This document shows positions 42,452-51,190 of a DNA stretch of 64,000 bases, piece after piece; within the stretch, counting starts at the first letter, position 1, and every line of letters begins with the position of its first letter. The notes below the pieces were generated by a model, which was not told where the DNA came from, ran no database searches, and saw only the letters and a list, made by a program, of their open reading frames with translations. Source of the DNA: Phreatobacter oligotrophus (GTDB taxonomy: Bacteria; Pseudomonadota; Alphaproteobacteria; Rhizobiales; Phreatobacteraceae); NCBI RefSeq assembly GCF_003046185.1, contig NZ_PZZL01000003.1, positions 310,001 to 374,000 on the forward strand, written 5' to 3'. The translations under genes and the position numbers were made by a program.

Positions 42452-43618
42452 TCAGCGCAGGCGTTCCAGCACGCTGACGTAGTTCGCCACCGCCGCGCCG
42501 CCCATGTTGAAGATTCCGGCGAGCTTGGCGCCCGGCACCTGGATGCCGCCGGCCTCGCCCATGAGCTGCATGGACGAAAGCACGTGCATGGAGACGCCGG
42601 TGGCGCCGATCGGATGGCCCTTGGCCTTGAGGCCGCCCGAAGGATTGACCGGCAGCTTGCCGTCCTTCTGGGTCCAGCCCTCGAGGATGGCGCGGGCGCC
42701 CTGGCCCTCCGGCACGAGGCCCATCGCCTCATATTCGATGAGCTCGGCCACCGTGAAGCAGTCGTGCGTCTCGACGAAGGAGAGATCCGAGAGAGTAATG
42801 CCGGCATCCGCCAGCGCCTTGCCCCAGGCCTGGGTGCAGCCTTCGAACTTCAGGATGTCGCGCTTCGACATGGGCAGGAAGTCCTGCACATGGGCATGGC
42901 CGCGGAAGGCGACTGCCTTCTTCATCTTGAGCGCCGTGGCGGTGTCGGTGATGACGAGGGCGGCCGCGCCGTCCGAGACGAGCGAGCAGTCCGTCCGCTT
43001 CAGCGGGCCGGCAACGAAGGGGTTCTTCTCGCTCTCGGTGCGGCAGAACTCGTAGCCGAAATCCTTGCGCATCTGCGCATAGGGGTTCTCGACGCCGTTC
43101 TTGTGGTTCTTCGCCGCGATCATGGCGAGGGCATCGGACTGGTCGCCCCAGCGCTGGAAGTAGTTGTGGGCGATCTTGCCGAAGACGCCGGCGAAGCCCG
43201 CGGGCGTGTCGCCGTCCTCCGGCAGGTAGGAGGCGCGCAGCAGGTTCTTGCCGATCTCCGGGCCCGGCGTCTTGGTCATCTGCTCGACGCCGACGACGAG
43301 GACGACGCGGGCATCGCCCGCCTTCACCGCGCGTACCGCCTGATGGACGGCCGCCGAGCCGGTGGCGCAGGCATTCTCCACGCGGGTCGCCGGCTTGAAG
43401 CGCAGTCGCGGATCGGCCTGCAGCACGAGCGAGGCGGTGAAATCCTGGGGCGAGAAGCCCGCATTGAAATGGCCGAGCAGGATCTCGTCCACCTCATCCG
43501 GACCGATGCCGGCATTGTCCATCGCCTCGTTGGCGACACGGATGATCAGGCTCTCGATGGTCTCGGTCTCGAGCTTGCCGAAGGGCGTATGGGCCCAGCC
43601 GACGATGCAGGCGGTCAT
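42452..43618 (-). CDS. Thiolase, SCP2-type (acetyl-CoA acetyltransferase family)
   Basis: 388 aa. The active-site cysteine is in VENACATGSAAV (about residue 86). The SCP2-thiolase HDCF motif is ETHDCFTVAELIEYE, and GHPIGATG is near residue 340. The second cysteine motif (CGGG) of classical thiolases reads NMGGAAV. This combination marks the sterol-carrier-protein-2 type, which cleaves or joins longer or branched acyl chains. Start at 43618 (MTACIVGWAHTPFG). Confidence 0.9.
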   Translation of the reverse strand: MTACIVGWAHTPFGKLETETIESLIIRVANEAMDNAGIGPDEVDEILLGHFNAGFSPQDFTASLVLQADPRLRFKPATRVENACATGSAAVHQAVRAVKAGDARVVLVVGVEQMTKTPGPEIGKNLLRASYLPEDGDTPAGFAGVFGKIAHNYFQRWGDQSDALAMIAAKNHKNGVENPYAQMRKDFGYEFCRTESEKNPFVAGPLKRTDCSLVSDGAAALVITDTATALKMKKAVAFRGHAHVQDFLPMSKRDILKFEGCTQAWGKALADAGITLSDLSFVETHDCFTVAELIEYEAMGLVPEGQGARAILEGWTQKDGKLPVNPSGGLKAKGHPIGATGVSMHVLSSMQLMGEAGGIQVPGAKLAGIFNMGGAAVANYVSVLERLR

Positions 43619-43879
43619 GGCGGCGATCCTCGTGAGGGGAGCGGAGCGGAAGAAGGGCGTCGTGTCGTTACACAATAGGGGCCGGACATCACCCGCGCCA
43701 TCCTCCGTCCGGCGCATGGCTGGCGCGAAGCCGCGCGGGGCGACGATCGTTGTCACGCTTTGGCCGCGTTCGTCCCGTTTCAGAAGGGCCCTGATCCGTC
43801 CCGCTTCTCCCTTGGCGAAAGCCGCGCGAAGCGGCTAAACAGGGGCGGTTGCGCCGCCCGTCGCAGAAGGCCGAAGCCA

Positions 43880-45343
43880 TTGCGGATTCACATCCCCGTC
43901 CTCGCCGGTGCGCTCGCCCTCATCGCCGGCTTCTCCCCGGCCAAGGCCCAGCAGGTCGGGCCGACCATCGTCGTCGATATGGCCTCCGGCCAGGTGCTGC
44001 AATCCGACCGCGGCGGCACGCCCTGGCTGCCGGCCTCGCTCACCAAGATGATGACCACCTATGTGGCCCTCCGCCAGGTGCGCGCGGGCCGCGTCTCGCT
44101 CGACACCGGCCTCGTCGTCTCGCAGCGCGCCTTCCGCCAGGCGCCGTCCAAGATGGGCTTCCGGCCGGGCACCGTGGTCACCCTCGACAACGCCCTCAAG
44201 ATGATCATGGTCAAGTCGGCCAATGACGTCTCGGTCGCCATCGCCGAGGGCGTCGGCGGCTCGGTCGAGGCCTTTGCCGGCATGATGAACGCCGAGGCGC
44301 AGCGGCTCGGCATGAGCGGCACCCGCTTCATCAATCCCAACGGCCTGCCCGGCGCGGGCCAGCAGACCACCGCCCGCGACATGGCCCTGCTCGCCCGCGC
44401 CATGATGCGCGAATTCCCAGAGCATGCGCAGCTCTGGCGCATCCCGGCGATCCGCTACGGCAATCGCATCATGCGCAACCCGAACCACCTGATCGGCCGC
44501 TACCAGGGCGCCGACGGGTTCAAGACCGGTTTCACCTGCGCCTCCGGCTTCAACGTCGTCGCCACCGCCACCCGCGGCGGCCGCCAGCTCATCGTCGTCG
44601 TGCTCGGCGCGACCTCGGCGCGCGGCCGGGCGGAGACGGCGGCCGGCCTGTTCGAGCGCCATTTCGTCTCCGGCGGTTCGGGTGTCGGCCTCGACGGCAT
44701 CGCCAATGACCTCTCGTCCGGCCCGCCCGACATCCGCGACCAGACCTGCCGCCGCCGCGGCCCGCGCGGCCCCGTCTATATCGAGGCGGGCGAGGAGCTC
44801 GACGCCGAGCCGGTCGCCGCGGCCCAGACCACCGACCCCGGCAATCTCTCCTATGCCCAGATGATGGCCCAGCAGCAGGCCCGGACGGCCCGCCCCGGCA
44901 CCCGCCAGACCGCCCTTGCCGCCATGCCCGGCGCCGTCGTCTCGCTGCTCGGCCCCTATCGCCCCAGCATGGACCCGGTGCCCGTCTTCATCGGCGGCCG
45001 CGCGCCGGTGGCAACCCCGGCCGCTACAGCGCTCGCCTCCACCGGCAACCGACCGGTCACGATTCCCGCGACCTCGGGCCAGACGACGGTCATCGTCACG
45101 CCCTCGCCGCCCGTCGCGGCAGGCGTCGCCCCCGTCCGCCATGGCGCGATCGCGCCGGCCGGCACTCCGATGATGCTCAACGGCGCCCTGCCGCCCGAAC
45201 GGCCCGCCGCGGCACCGGCGCGGCCCGCCCAGCGCGCTGCACCGGCCGCGCGCCAGAACCGCAGCGCCCAAAACCGGACGCCCAACGCCAACCGCCAGAC
45301 CCCCCGCCCGGTCCAGCGTCCGCAGCGGCCTGCCCAGCCGTGA
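43880..45343 (+). CDS. D-alanyl-D-alanine carboxypeptidase (penicillin-binding protein 5/6 type)
   Basis: About 487 aa. The catalytic motifs are SLTKM (SxxK), SAN (SxN) and KTG (in DGFKTGFT). The N-terminus is a signal peptide (LAGALALIAGFSPAKAQ). After the catalytic domain, the C-terminal 150 residues are Ala/Pro/Arg-rich and low in complexity. Start codon appears to be TTG at 43880, with AGAAGG upstream; an in-frame ATG at 43760 would add an unlikely 40-residue basic segment. It trims peptidoglycan stem peptides in the periplasm. Confidence 0.88.
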   Translation: MRIHIPVLAGALALIAGFSPAKAQQVGPTIVVDMASGQVLQSDRGGTPWLPASLTKMMTTYVALRQVRAGRVSLDTGLVVSQRAFRQAPSKMGFRPGTVVTLDNALKMIMVKSANDVSVAIAEGVGGSVEAFAGMMNAEAQRLGMSGTRFINPNGLPGAGQQTTARDMALLARAMMREFPEHAQLWRIPAIRYGNRIMRNPNHLIGRYQGADGFKTGFTCASGFNVVATATRGGRQLIVVVLGATSARGRAETAAGLFERHFVSGGSGVGLDGIANDLSSGPPDIRDQTCRRRGPRGPVYIEAGEELDAEPVAAAQTTDPGNLSYAQMMAQQQARTARPGTRQTALAAMPGAVVSLLGPYRPSMDPVPVFIGGRAPVATPAATALASTGNRPVTIPATSGQTTVIVTPSPPVAAGVAPVRHGAIAPAGTPMMLNGALPPERPAAAPARPAQRAAPAARQNRSAQNRTPNANRQTPRPVQRPQRPAQP

Positions 45344-46248
45344 TCCGCAGTTCCGTCGGCATCGGCATCGCGGCGGCCCTCGCCTCGGCGACCGCCTATG
45401 GCATCAACATCGTCTATGCGCGCATGGCGACGCAGCAGGGCGTCTCGGCCGCCGACCTCGTCTTCCTGCGGGTCTTCCTGATGCTCGGCGCGGTGGCCGT
45501 GGTCACCGCGATCAGCCGCGGCGCGCTGCGCCTGCCGGCGGCGGGACGGCCGGCGATCCTCGGCCTCGGCATCGCCTCCGCGGGCGTCGGCCTCGCCTAT
45601 TTCTTCGCCGTCTCCTTCGTGCCGATCGGCGTCGCGGCGATCATCTTCTACACCTTCCCGCTGCTGATCCTTCTCGCCAGCCCCTTCGTTGACGGAGGGC
45701 GCTTCACCCTCCACCGCTTCGGCGTCTTTGCCCTGGCCTTCACCGGCCTTGCCATCGCCATCGGCCCGAAGCTCGGCGACATCGACCCGCGCGGCATCCT
45801 GCTGGCGGCCCTCGCCAGCACGCTGGCGGCCTGGCAGTTCTTCATGGCCTCGCGATCCGGACGGCATGTCGGCCCGCAGGCCATGATGTTCTGGTCGCAT
45901 ATCGTCATCATGCCGATCTCGGGCGCGGCCGCCCTGCTCCTCGGCGGCATCGGCTGGGGCGCCATCGCCCAGGCCTGGCTCCCCAGCGCCCTGACGGTGG
46001 CCGGCTATCTCGCCGGCTTCGCCCTGCAGATGGTGGCGGCGCGCCGTGCGCCGGCCGCCATGGTCGGCCTCATCTTCTGCCTGGAACCGGTCGTCGCCAT
46101 CCTCTTCGCCGGCCTCATCCTTGGCGAAACGCTCTCCCATGCCCAGATGATCGGCAGCCTCCTCGTGCTCGCCGCCCTCATCGCCTCCTCGCTGGCGGAA
46201 CTGAGGCGCGAGCCACAACCCGCGCCGGTGCCTGCCGATGGCCGCTGA
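45340..46248 (+). CDS. EamA/DMT-family transporter
   Basis: 302 aa with ten hydrophobic helices in two EamA repeats (SVGIGIAAALASATAYGINIVYARM; RAPAAMVGLIFCLEPVVAILFAGLILGE). Start is GTG at 45340, overlapping the carboxypeptidase stop (GTGA). Substrate unknown; typical cargo is amino acids or metabolites for export. Confidence 0.87.
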   Translation: MIRSSVGIGIAAALASATAYGINIVYARMATQQGVSAADLVFLRVFLMLGAVAVVTAISRGALRLPAAGRPAILGLGIASAGVGLAYFFAVSFVPIGVAAIIFYTFPLLILLASPFVDGGRFTLHRFGVFALAFTGLAIAIGPKLGDIDPRGILLAALASTLAAWQFFMASRSGRHVGPQAMMFWSHIVIMPISGAAALLLGGIGWGAIAQAWLPSALTVAGYLAGFALQMVAARRAPAAMVGLIFCLEPVVAILFAGLILGETLSHAQMIGSLLVLAALIASSLAELRREPQPAPVPADGR

Positions 46249-47347
46249 ACCCGCTCCCCGCCGTCCGCGCCCGCCCGTGCCGGTGACCGTGCTCACCGGT
46301 TTCCTCGGCGCCGGCAAGACGACGCTGCTGAACCGCCTGCTCGCCGATCCGGCGCTGGCCGACACGGCGGTGCTGATCAACGAGTTCGGCGAGGTCGGCC
46401 TCGACCATCTGCTCGTCCGCACCGTCGAGGAGGGCATCGTCATGCTGTCCTCGGGCTGTGTCTGCTGCACGGTGCGCGGCGACCTCGTCGCGGCGCTGGA
46501 GGACTTGCTGCGCGCCGTCGACAACGGCCGCGTCGAGCCCTTCGCCCGGGTGGTCATCGAGACCACCGGCCTCGCCGACCCGATCCCCGTCCTGCACACG
46601 CTGATGGCCCATCCCTATCTGGCTCTGCGCTACAAGCTCGATGCGGTGGTGACCGTGGTCGACGCGGTGAACGGCCTTGCCACCCTCGACGCCCAGCCGG
46701 GAGCCGTGCGGCAGGCGGCGGTGGCCGACCGCATCGTCATCACCAAGACCGATCTCGTCGACGAGGCCCGCCGTCCGGCCTATCTCGCGCTGCTGGAGCG
46801 GCTCGCAGCGCTCGCCCCCGCCGCCCGCCGCCTCGATGCGTCGAAGGGCGAGGCGACCACCGAGGCGGTGCTGGCCGCAGGCCTCACCAATCCCGTCACC
46901 AAGATCCCCGACGTCGCCCGCTGGCTGAACGAGGAGGCGCTGACCAGCGCCGATTCAGCCCCCCACGGCCATGACGACGGCATCCGCGCCTTCGTCCTGA
47001 CGAGCGACCAGGCCATGGGCTCGGCCGCCTTCGACATGTTCCTGGAGCTCCTGCGCGGCGCCCACGGGCCGCATCTCCTGCGCGTGAAGGGCGTGGTGAA
47101 GATCGCCGAATTCCCGGACCGGCCGGTGGTGGTGCACGGCGCCCAGCACCTCTTCCACCCCACCACCGTGCTGGATTCCTGGCCGGACGGCGATGCCCGC
47201 ACCCGCATCGTCTTCATCCTCAAGGACATGGACCCCGCTGTCATCCGCGCCCTGCACGACGCCTTCCTCGGCATCGCCCGTCCCGACCAGGCCGACCGGA
47301 CGGCGCTGACCGACAATCCCCTCGCCATTCCCGGCATGCGCCTGTGA
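46238..47347 (+). CDS. CobW/COG0523-family GTPase (metallochaperone)
   Basis: 369 aa. Walker A GFLGAGKTTLLN, the family's CxCC metal motif SSGCVCCTVRGD (about residues 72-83), switch region ETTGLADP and guanine motif TKTD. C-terminal CobW_C domain with His-rich HGHDDG. It inserts a metal such as zinc or iron, or acts with cobalamin or nitrile hydratase enzymes, depending on subgroup. It overlaps the EamA gene by 11 bases. Confidence 0.9.
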   Translation: MAAEPAPRRPRPPVPVTVLTGFLGAGKTTLLNRLLADPALADTAVLINEFGEVGLDHLLVRTVEEGIVMLSSGCVCCTVRGDLVAALEDLLRAVDNGRVEPFARVVIETTGLADPIPVLHTLMAHPYLALRYKLDAVVTVVDAVNGLATLDAQPGAVRQAAVADRIVITKTDLVDEARRPAYLALLERLAALAPAARRLDASKGEATTEAVLAAGLTNPVTKIPDVARWLNEEALTSADSAPHGHDDGIRAFVLTSDQAMGSAAFDMFLELLRGAHGPHLLRVKGVVKIAEFPDRPVVVHGAQHLFHPTTVLDSWPDGDARTRIVFILKDMDPAVIRALHDAFLGIARPDQADRTALTDNPLAIPGMRL

Positions 47348-47420
47348 TGGAGGGGGCCACCCCTCGCGGCCTTGCGAGGCGCTGCGACCGGTGATCGACT
47401 GCGCCTCGCGGGAGGCGTGC

Positions 47421-48194
47421 ATGGACTGGTCGGCCAAGCAATATGTGAAGTTCGAGAGCGAACGGACGCGCCCCGCCCGCGACCTCCTCGCCGCCGTTCC
47501 GACCCGTGAGCCGCGGCGGGTCGTCGACCTTGGCTGCGGGCCCGGCAACACCACCGAACTGCTGCTGGAGGCCTTCCCCAAGGCGGAGATCCTCGGCCTC
47601 GATTCCTCGCCCGACATGATCACCAATGCCCGCGCCCGCCTGCGCGGCATCAGCTTCGAGGTGGCGGACCTCACGACCTGGCGGCCGGAGCCGACCGCGC
47701 CGGTCGACATTCTCTATTCCAACGCCGTCTTCCAGTGGGTGCCGGGCCACGAGACGATCCTGCCGCGGCTGGTGAGCCTCCTGCCCGACGGCGGCAGCCT
47801 CGCCCTCCAGATGCCCGACAATCTCGACGAGCCGAGCCATGTCGCCATGCGCGAGGCGGCAGCAGAGGGCCCCTGGGCCGGCCGGCTCGGCGAAGCGGCG
47901 GGCACCCGCACCGCCCTCGGCAGCGCGGCCTGGTACTACCGGCTGCTCAAGCCCCACGCCCAGCGCGTCGATGTCTGGCGCACCGTCTACCATCACCCGC
48001 TGGATGGCCTCGACGGCATCGTCGAGTGGTTCAAGGGCTCGGGGCTCCGCCCCTTCCTCGCCGCCCTCCAGCCGGAGGAGCGCGAGGCCTATCTCGCCGC
48101 CTATCGCGCCCGCATCGCGCCCCACTATCCCGTCGACCCCGAGGGAAAGGTGCTGCTCGCCTTTCCCCGCCTCTTCATGGTCGCCACGCGCTGA
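47421..48194 (+). CDS. tam: Trans-aconitate 2-methyltransferase
   Basis: 257 aa SAM-dependent methyltransferase. The starting MDWSAKQYVKFESERTRPARDLL and SAM motif VVDLGCGPGNTTELL, then LDSSPDMITNAR, ANAVFQWVPGH and LALQMPDN match Tam. It methylates the aconitase inhibitor trans-aconitate. Start at 47421 is preceded by GGGAGG. Confidence 0.92.
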   Translation: MDWSAKQYVKFESERTRPARDLLAAVPTREPRRVVDLGCGPGNTTELLLEAFPKAEILGLDSSPDMITNARARLRGISFEVADLTTWRPEPTAPVDILYSNAVFQWVPGHETILPRLVSLLPDGGSLALQMPDNLDEPSHVAMREAAAEGPWAGRLGEAAGTRTALGSAAWYYRLLKPHAQRVDVWRTVYHHPLDGLDGIVEWFKGSGLRPFLAALQPEEREAYLAAYRARIAPHYPVDPEGKVLLAFPRLFMVATR

Positions 48195-48230
48195 CGACAC
48201 CAACGACAAGAACCACCGAGGACACGACCC

Positions 48231-48983
48231 ATGAACCGCATTGATCTCGCCGGCCGCACCGCCGTCATCACCGGCGGCGCCCGCGGCATCGGCTATGCCG
48301 CTGCCCGGCGCATGCTGGACTCAGGCGCCGCCGTGGCGCTCTGGGACATCGACGCTGCGCGGCTGAAGGAGGCCGCCGGCACCCTTGGCGCCGGCGCCAA
48401 GGTCAGCACCCACGTCGTCGAGCTGACCGACGAGGCCTCGGTCCAGGCGGCGACCGATGCCACCGTGGCCGCCCATGGCGGCATCGACATCCTCGTCAAC
48501 AATGCCGGCATCACCGGCGGCAACGGCAAGACCTGGGAGCTCTCGCCCGAGGTCTGGCGCCGGGTCGTCGACGTGAACCTGGTCGGGCCGTTCCTCACCT
48601 GCCGGTCAATCGTGCCGGTCATGCTGGCCAAGGGCTATGGCCGCATCGTCAACATCGCCTCCATCGCCGGCAAGGACGGCAACCCCAATGCCTCGCACTA
48701 TTCGGCATCGAAGGCGGGCCTGATCGGCCTCACCAAGTCGCTGGGAAAGGAACTCGCGACCTCCGGCATCCTTGTGAACTGCATCACCCCGGCGGCGGCG
48801 CGCACCGCGATCTTCGACCAGATGAAGCAGGAGCATATCGACTTCATGCTGTCGAAGATCCCGATGAGCCGCTTCCTGCAGGTCGACGAGGCCGCGGCGA
48901 TGATCGCCTGGCTGTCCTCGGAGGACTGCGCCTTCTCCACCGGCGCCGTCTTCGACATTTCGGGCGGCCGCGCGGTCTACTGA
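48231..48983 (+). CDS. Short-chain dehydrogenase/reductase (SDR, FabG-like)
   Basis: 250 aa. NAD(P) motif TGGARGIGYAAA, NNAGITGG, and catalytic YSASKAGL. The late region LVNCITPAAARTAIFDQ is typical of classical SDRs in sugar or alcohol metabolism. Start at 48231. Substrate unknown. Confidence 0.9.
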   Translation: MNRIDLAGRTAVITGGARGIGYAAARRMLDSGAAVALWDIDAARLKEAAGTLGAGAKVSTHVVELTDEASVQAATDATVAAHGGIDILVNNAGITGGNGKTWELSPEVWRRVVDVNLVGPFLTCRSIVPVMLAKGYGRIVNIASIAGKDGNPNASHYSASKAGLIGLTKSLGKELATSGILVNCITPAAARTAIFDQMKQEHIDFMLSKIPMSRFLQVDEAAAMIAWLSSEDCAFSTGAVFDISGGRAVY

Positions 48984-49041
48984 CGGCCAGCCTCGGCGGG
49001 CTTGCAGCCGGGACGTGTGCGGTGCACCCTCGACGGACATC

Positions 49042-49644
49042 ATGCCGGATACGATCCCCCAAGATCTGAGCCTCACCATCGCCATCGTCGACGAAAGCCG
49101 CTCGCGCGCGGCGATCATCGAGGAGGGCCTGCGCGACGCCGGCTATTCCCGCATCGTCCATATCGGCGAGATGACCAACCTTCTCGCCCGGCTCTACGCC
49201 ACTGACCCGGATGTCGTGGTCATCGACCTCGAAAACCCCTCCCGCGACGTCCTTGAGCAGCTGTTCCAAGTGTCGCGGCTGGTGAAGCGGCCGGTCGCCA
49301 TGTTCGTCGACCAGTCCGATACCGGCATGATCAACAAGGCCATCGAGGCCGGCGTCTCGGCCTATGTGGTGGACGGCCTGAAGAAGGAGCGGGTCAAGGC
49401 GATCCTCGACATGTGCGTCGCCCGCTTCCAGGCCTTCGCGCGGCTCCAGAACGAGCTCGACCAGGCGAAGTCGGCGCTGGAGGAGCGAAAGGTCGTCGAA
49501 CGCGCCAAGGGCCTCCTGATGAAGCACAAGGGCATCTCCGAAGAGGAGGCCTATGCCCAGCTGCGCAAGCGGGCGATGAACGAGAAAAAGAAGCTGGGAG
49601 AGATCGCGCAGGCGGTGGTCACCGGTCTGGAGATGCTGGGATGA
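49042..49644 (+). CDS. nasT: NasT: ANTAR-domain antitermination regulator of nitrate assimilation
   Basis: 200 aa. A receiver-like N-domain (TIAIVDESRSRAAIIEEGL; DVVVIDLENPSRDVL) is followed by a coiled-coil and an ANTAR domain (VVERAKGLLMKHKGISEEEAYAQLRKRAM) that binds dual-hairpin RNA. NasT promotes readthrough of terminators in nas leaders; NasS holds it inactive without nitrate. The start at 49042 is preferred over 49015. It overlaps nasS by four bases. Its RNA target should be the leader at 50965-51093. Confidence 0.93.
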   Translation: MPDTIPQDLSLTIAIVDESRSRAAIIEEGLRDAGYSRIVHIGEMTNLLARLYATDPDVVVIDLENPSRDVLEQLFQVSRLVKRPVAMFVDQSDTGMINKAIEAGVSAYVVDGLKKERVKAILDMCVARFQAFARLQNELDQAKSALEERKVVERAKGLLMKHKGISEEEAYAQLRKRAMNEKKKLGEIAQAVVTGLEMLG

Positions 49645-50801
49645 AACGGATCACCATCGGCTTCATTCCCCTCACCGACGCGGCGCCGCTGATCGCGGCG
49701 CACGAGCGCGGTTTCGCCGACGAGGAGGGCCTCGCCTTCGATCTCGTCCGCGAGGTCTCCTGGGCTAACATCCGCGACAAGCTCTCCGTCGGCCTGTTCG
49801 ACGCCGCCCACATGCTCACCCCGCTGGCCATCGCCAGCGCGCTGGGCATCGGCCATGTCACGGTGCCGCTGATCGCCCCGGCGACGCTCGCCCTCAACGG
49901 CAATGCCATCACCCTCTCCGCCGCCTTCGTGCGTGAGCTCGGTGGCGCGCTGCCCGAGGACCCGGTCGCCGCCCTGCCGCTCTTCGCGGCGGCCATCAAG
50001 CGGCGCTCCGAGGCCGGACTGAGCCCGCCGGTCTTCGCCGCCACCTTCCCCTACTCCACCCACAACTACATCCTGCGCGCCTATTTCGCCGCCGGCGGCA
50101 TCGATCCCGACCGCGACGTGCAGCTCGTGGTCATCCCGCCGCCGCTCATGGCGGGCTCGCTGGAAAAGGGCCTGATCGACGGCTTCTGCGTCGGCTCGCC
50201 CTGGAACTCCGTCGCGGTGGACCGGGGCGCCGGCCATATCCTCACCCCCAGCTCCGCCCTCTTCGCCCGCATCCCGGAGAAGACGCTGGCCATCGGCGAT
50301 ACCCTCGCCGGCGGCGACCCCGACACGCTGCGCGCCATCGTCGCCGCCACCGCCGAGGGGGCGGCCTGGTGCGCCGACCCCGCCAATGCGCTCGAACTCG
50401 CGGCCATGCTCTCCGCGCCGCATTATCTCGGCGTCTCGGCGCCGCTGGTGCTCAGGACCATCGAGGGGCGGCTGGTCTTCACGCCCGGCGGGCCGACGCG
50501 GTCGGTGCCCGACTTCATCCGCTACGACGTGCCGGGAACGGTGCGCCCCGATGCCGGCCGCTATGCCTGGCTCTACGCCCAGATGGTGCGCTGGGGACAG
50601 ACGCGGTTCGACCCCACGATCCCGCGGCGGATCGCGAGCCTGATCCGCACCGATATCTATGACGCAGCCATGCCCGGCCTGCTGCCGCCGGCCGAGGCCG
50701 ACCCCATCGGCAGCATCCTCGAGCCGGCCTTCGACCCGGCCGATCTCGCCGGCTATCTCGCCCGCTTCGACGAACGCGGGCTGCCGAAGCTGCGCGCCTG
50801 A
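49641..50801 (+). CDS. nasS: NasS: cytoplasmic nitrate/nitrite-sensing partner of NasT
   Basis: 386 aa NrtA-like binding fold without a signal peptide (MKRITIGFIPLTDAAPL), so it stays in the cytoplasm. Shared NrtA motifs include DAAHMLTPLAIA, YSTHNYILRAYFAAGGIDPDRD and VGSPWNSVAV. It sequesters NasT and releases it on nitrate or nitrite binding. It is immediately upstream of the regulated leader and NrtA. Confidence 0.93.
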   Translation: MKRITIGFIPLTDAAPLIAAHERGFADEEGLAFDLVREVSWANIRDKLSVGLFDAAHMLTPLAIASALGIGHVTVPLIAPATLALNGNAITLSAAFVRELGGALPEDPVAALPLFAAAIKRRSEAGLSPPVFAATFPYSTHNYILRAYFAAGGIDPDRDVQLVVIPPPLMAGSLEKGLIDGFCVGSPWNSVAVDRGAGHILTPSSALFARIPEKTLAIGDTLAGGDPDTLRAIVAATAEGAAWCADPANALELAAMLSAPHYLGVSAPLVLRTIEGRLVFTPGGPTRSVPDFIRYDVPGTVRPDAGRYAWLYAQMVRWGQTRFDPTIPRRIASLIRTDIYDAAMPGLLPPAEADPIGSILEPAFDPADLAGYLARFDERGLPKLRA

Positions 50802-50936
50802 CGCGCATGTGCACTGCACAATCCTGTGGCAGCACGCCAGACAAATGGCGTCGATTCGGTCGCCGCAGGCCGCAGGGCGGGCCGTACCCCTCCCGCTGAA
50901 GCCAGCGATTCCGGCACCGAGGCCACCAAGAGGCAC

Positions 50937-50953
50937 TTGGCACGAGGCTTGAA
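50937..50953 (+). promoter_or_regulatory. Sigma-54 (-24/-12) promoter candidate for the nrt-nas operon
   Basis: TTGGCACGAGGCTTGAA matches the sigma-54 consensus TGGCACG-N4-TTGCW at every conserved -24 position and at TTG of -12; only the -12 C is A. It is 254 bases upstream of nrtA. Transcription would start near 50965. This is the kind of promoter used by NtrC-controlled nitrate assimilation genes. Confidence 0.6.
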
Positions 50954-50970
50954 TACTTCTGCCCTGAAAG

Positions 50971-51007
50971 CGCAGCCGTGAGGCGGCGCCAGGCCCACCG
51001 ATGGGCC
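50971..51007 (+). promoter_or_regulatory. ANTAR target hairpins (P2 clear, P1 tentative)
   Basis: GGCCC-ACCGAT-GGGCC (50992-51007) is a stem with a hexanucleotide loop carrying A at position 1 and G at position 4, the hallmark of ANTAR RNA targets. A second stem-loop CGCAGCC-GTGA-GGCGGCG (50971-50988) with one mismatch precedes it and could be P1, but its loop does not show the A1/G4 rule. Confidence 0.55.
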
Positions 51008-51018
51008 GCTCAGCAACG

Positions 51019-51093
51019 CCGCTGACAAACGTCCGATGAGCAGCCCGCTTCAGCCAGGGCAGGCCGCACCCGGACCTTTGTCGGCGGTTTTTT
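51019..51093 (+). terminator. Leader intrinsic terminator regulated by NasT
   Basis: CCGCTGACAAACGTCCG (51019-51035) pairs with CGGACCTTTGTCGGCGG (51071-51087) at 15 of 17 positions, enclosing a 35-base loop, and is followed by TTTTTTATT. It lies 98 bases upstream of nrtA and directly after the ANTAR hairpin, so readthrough requires antitermination. Its left arm begins 11 bases after P2, leaving little room and suggesting that protein binding blocks terminator folding. Confidence 0.8.
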
Positions 51094-51190
51094 ATTCCCG
51101 GCCCGCCGGGACCGTGCAGCCCGCCGGGCGCCCGATGCGACCGGCTCCGACCTCCACCCGCGCCGCGAGGCGCCGAACCGGGATCCGAGC

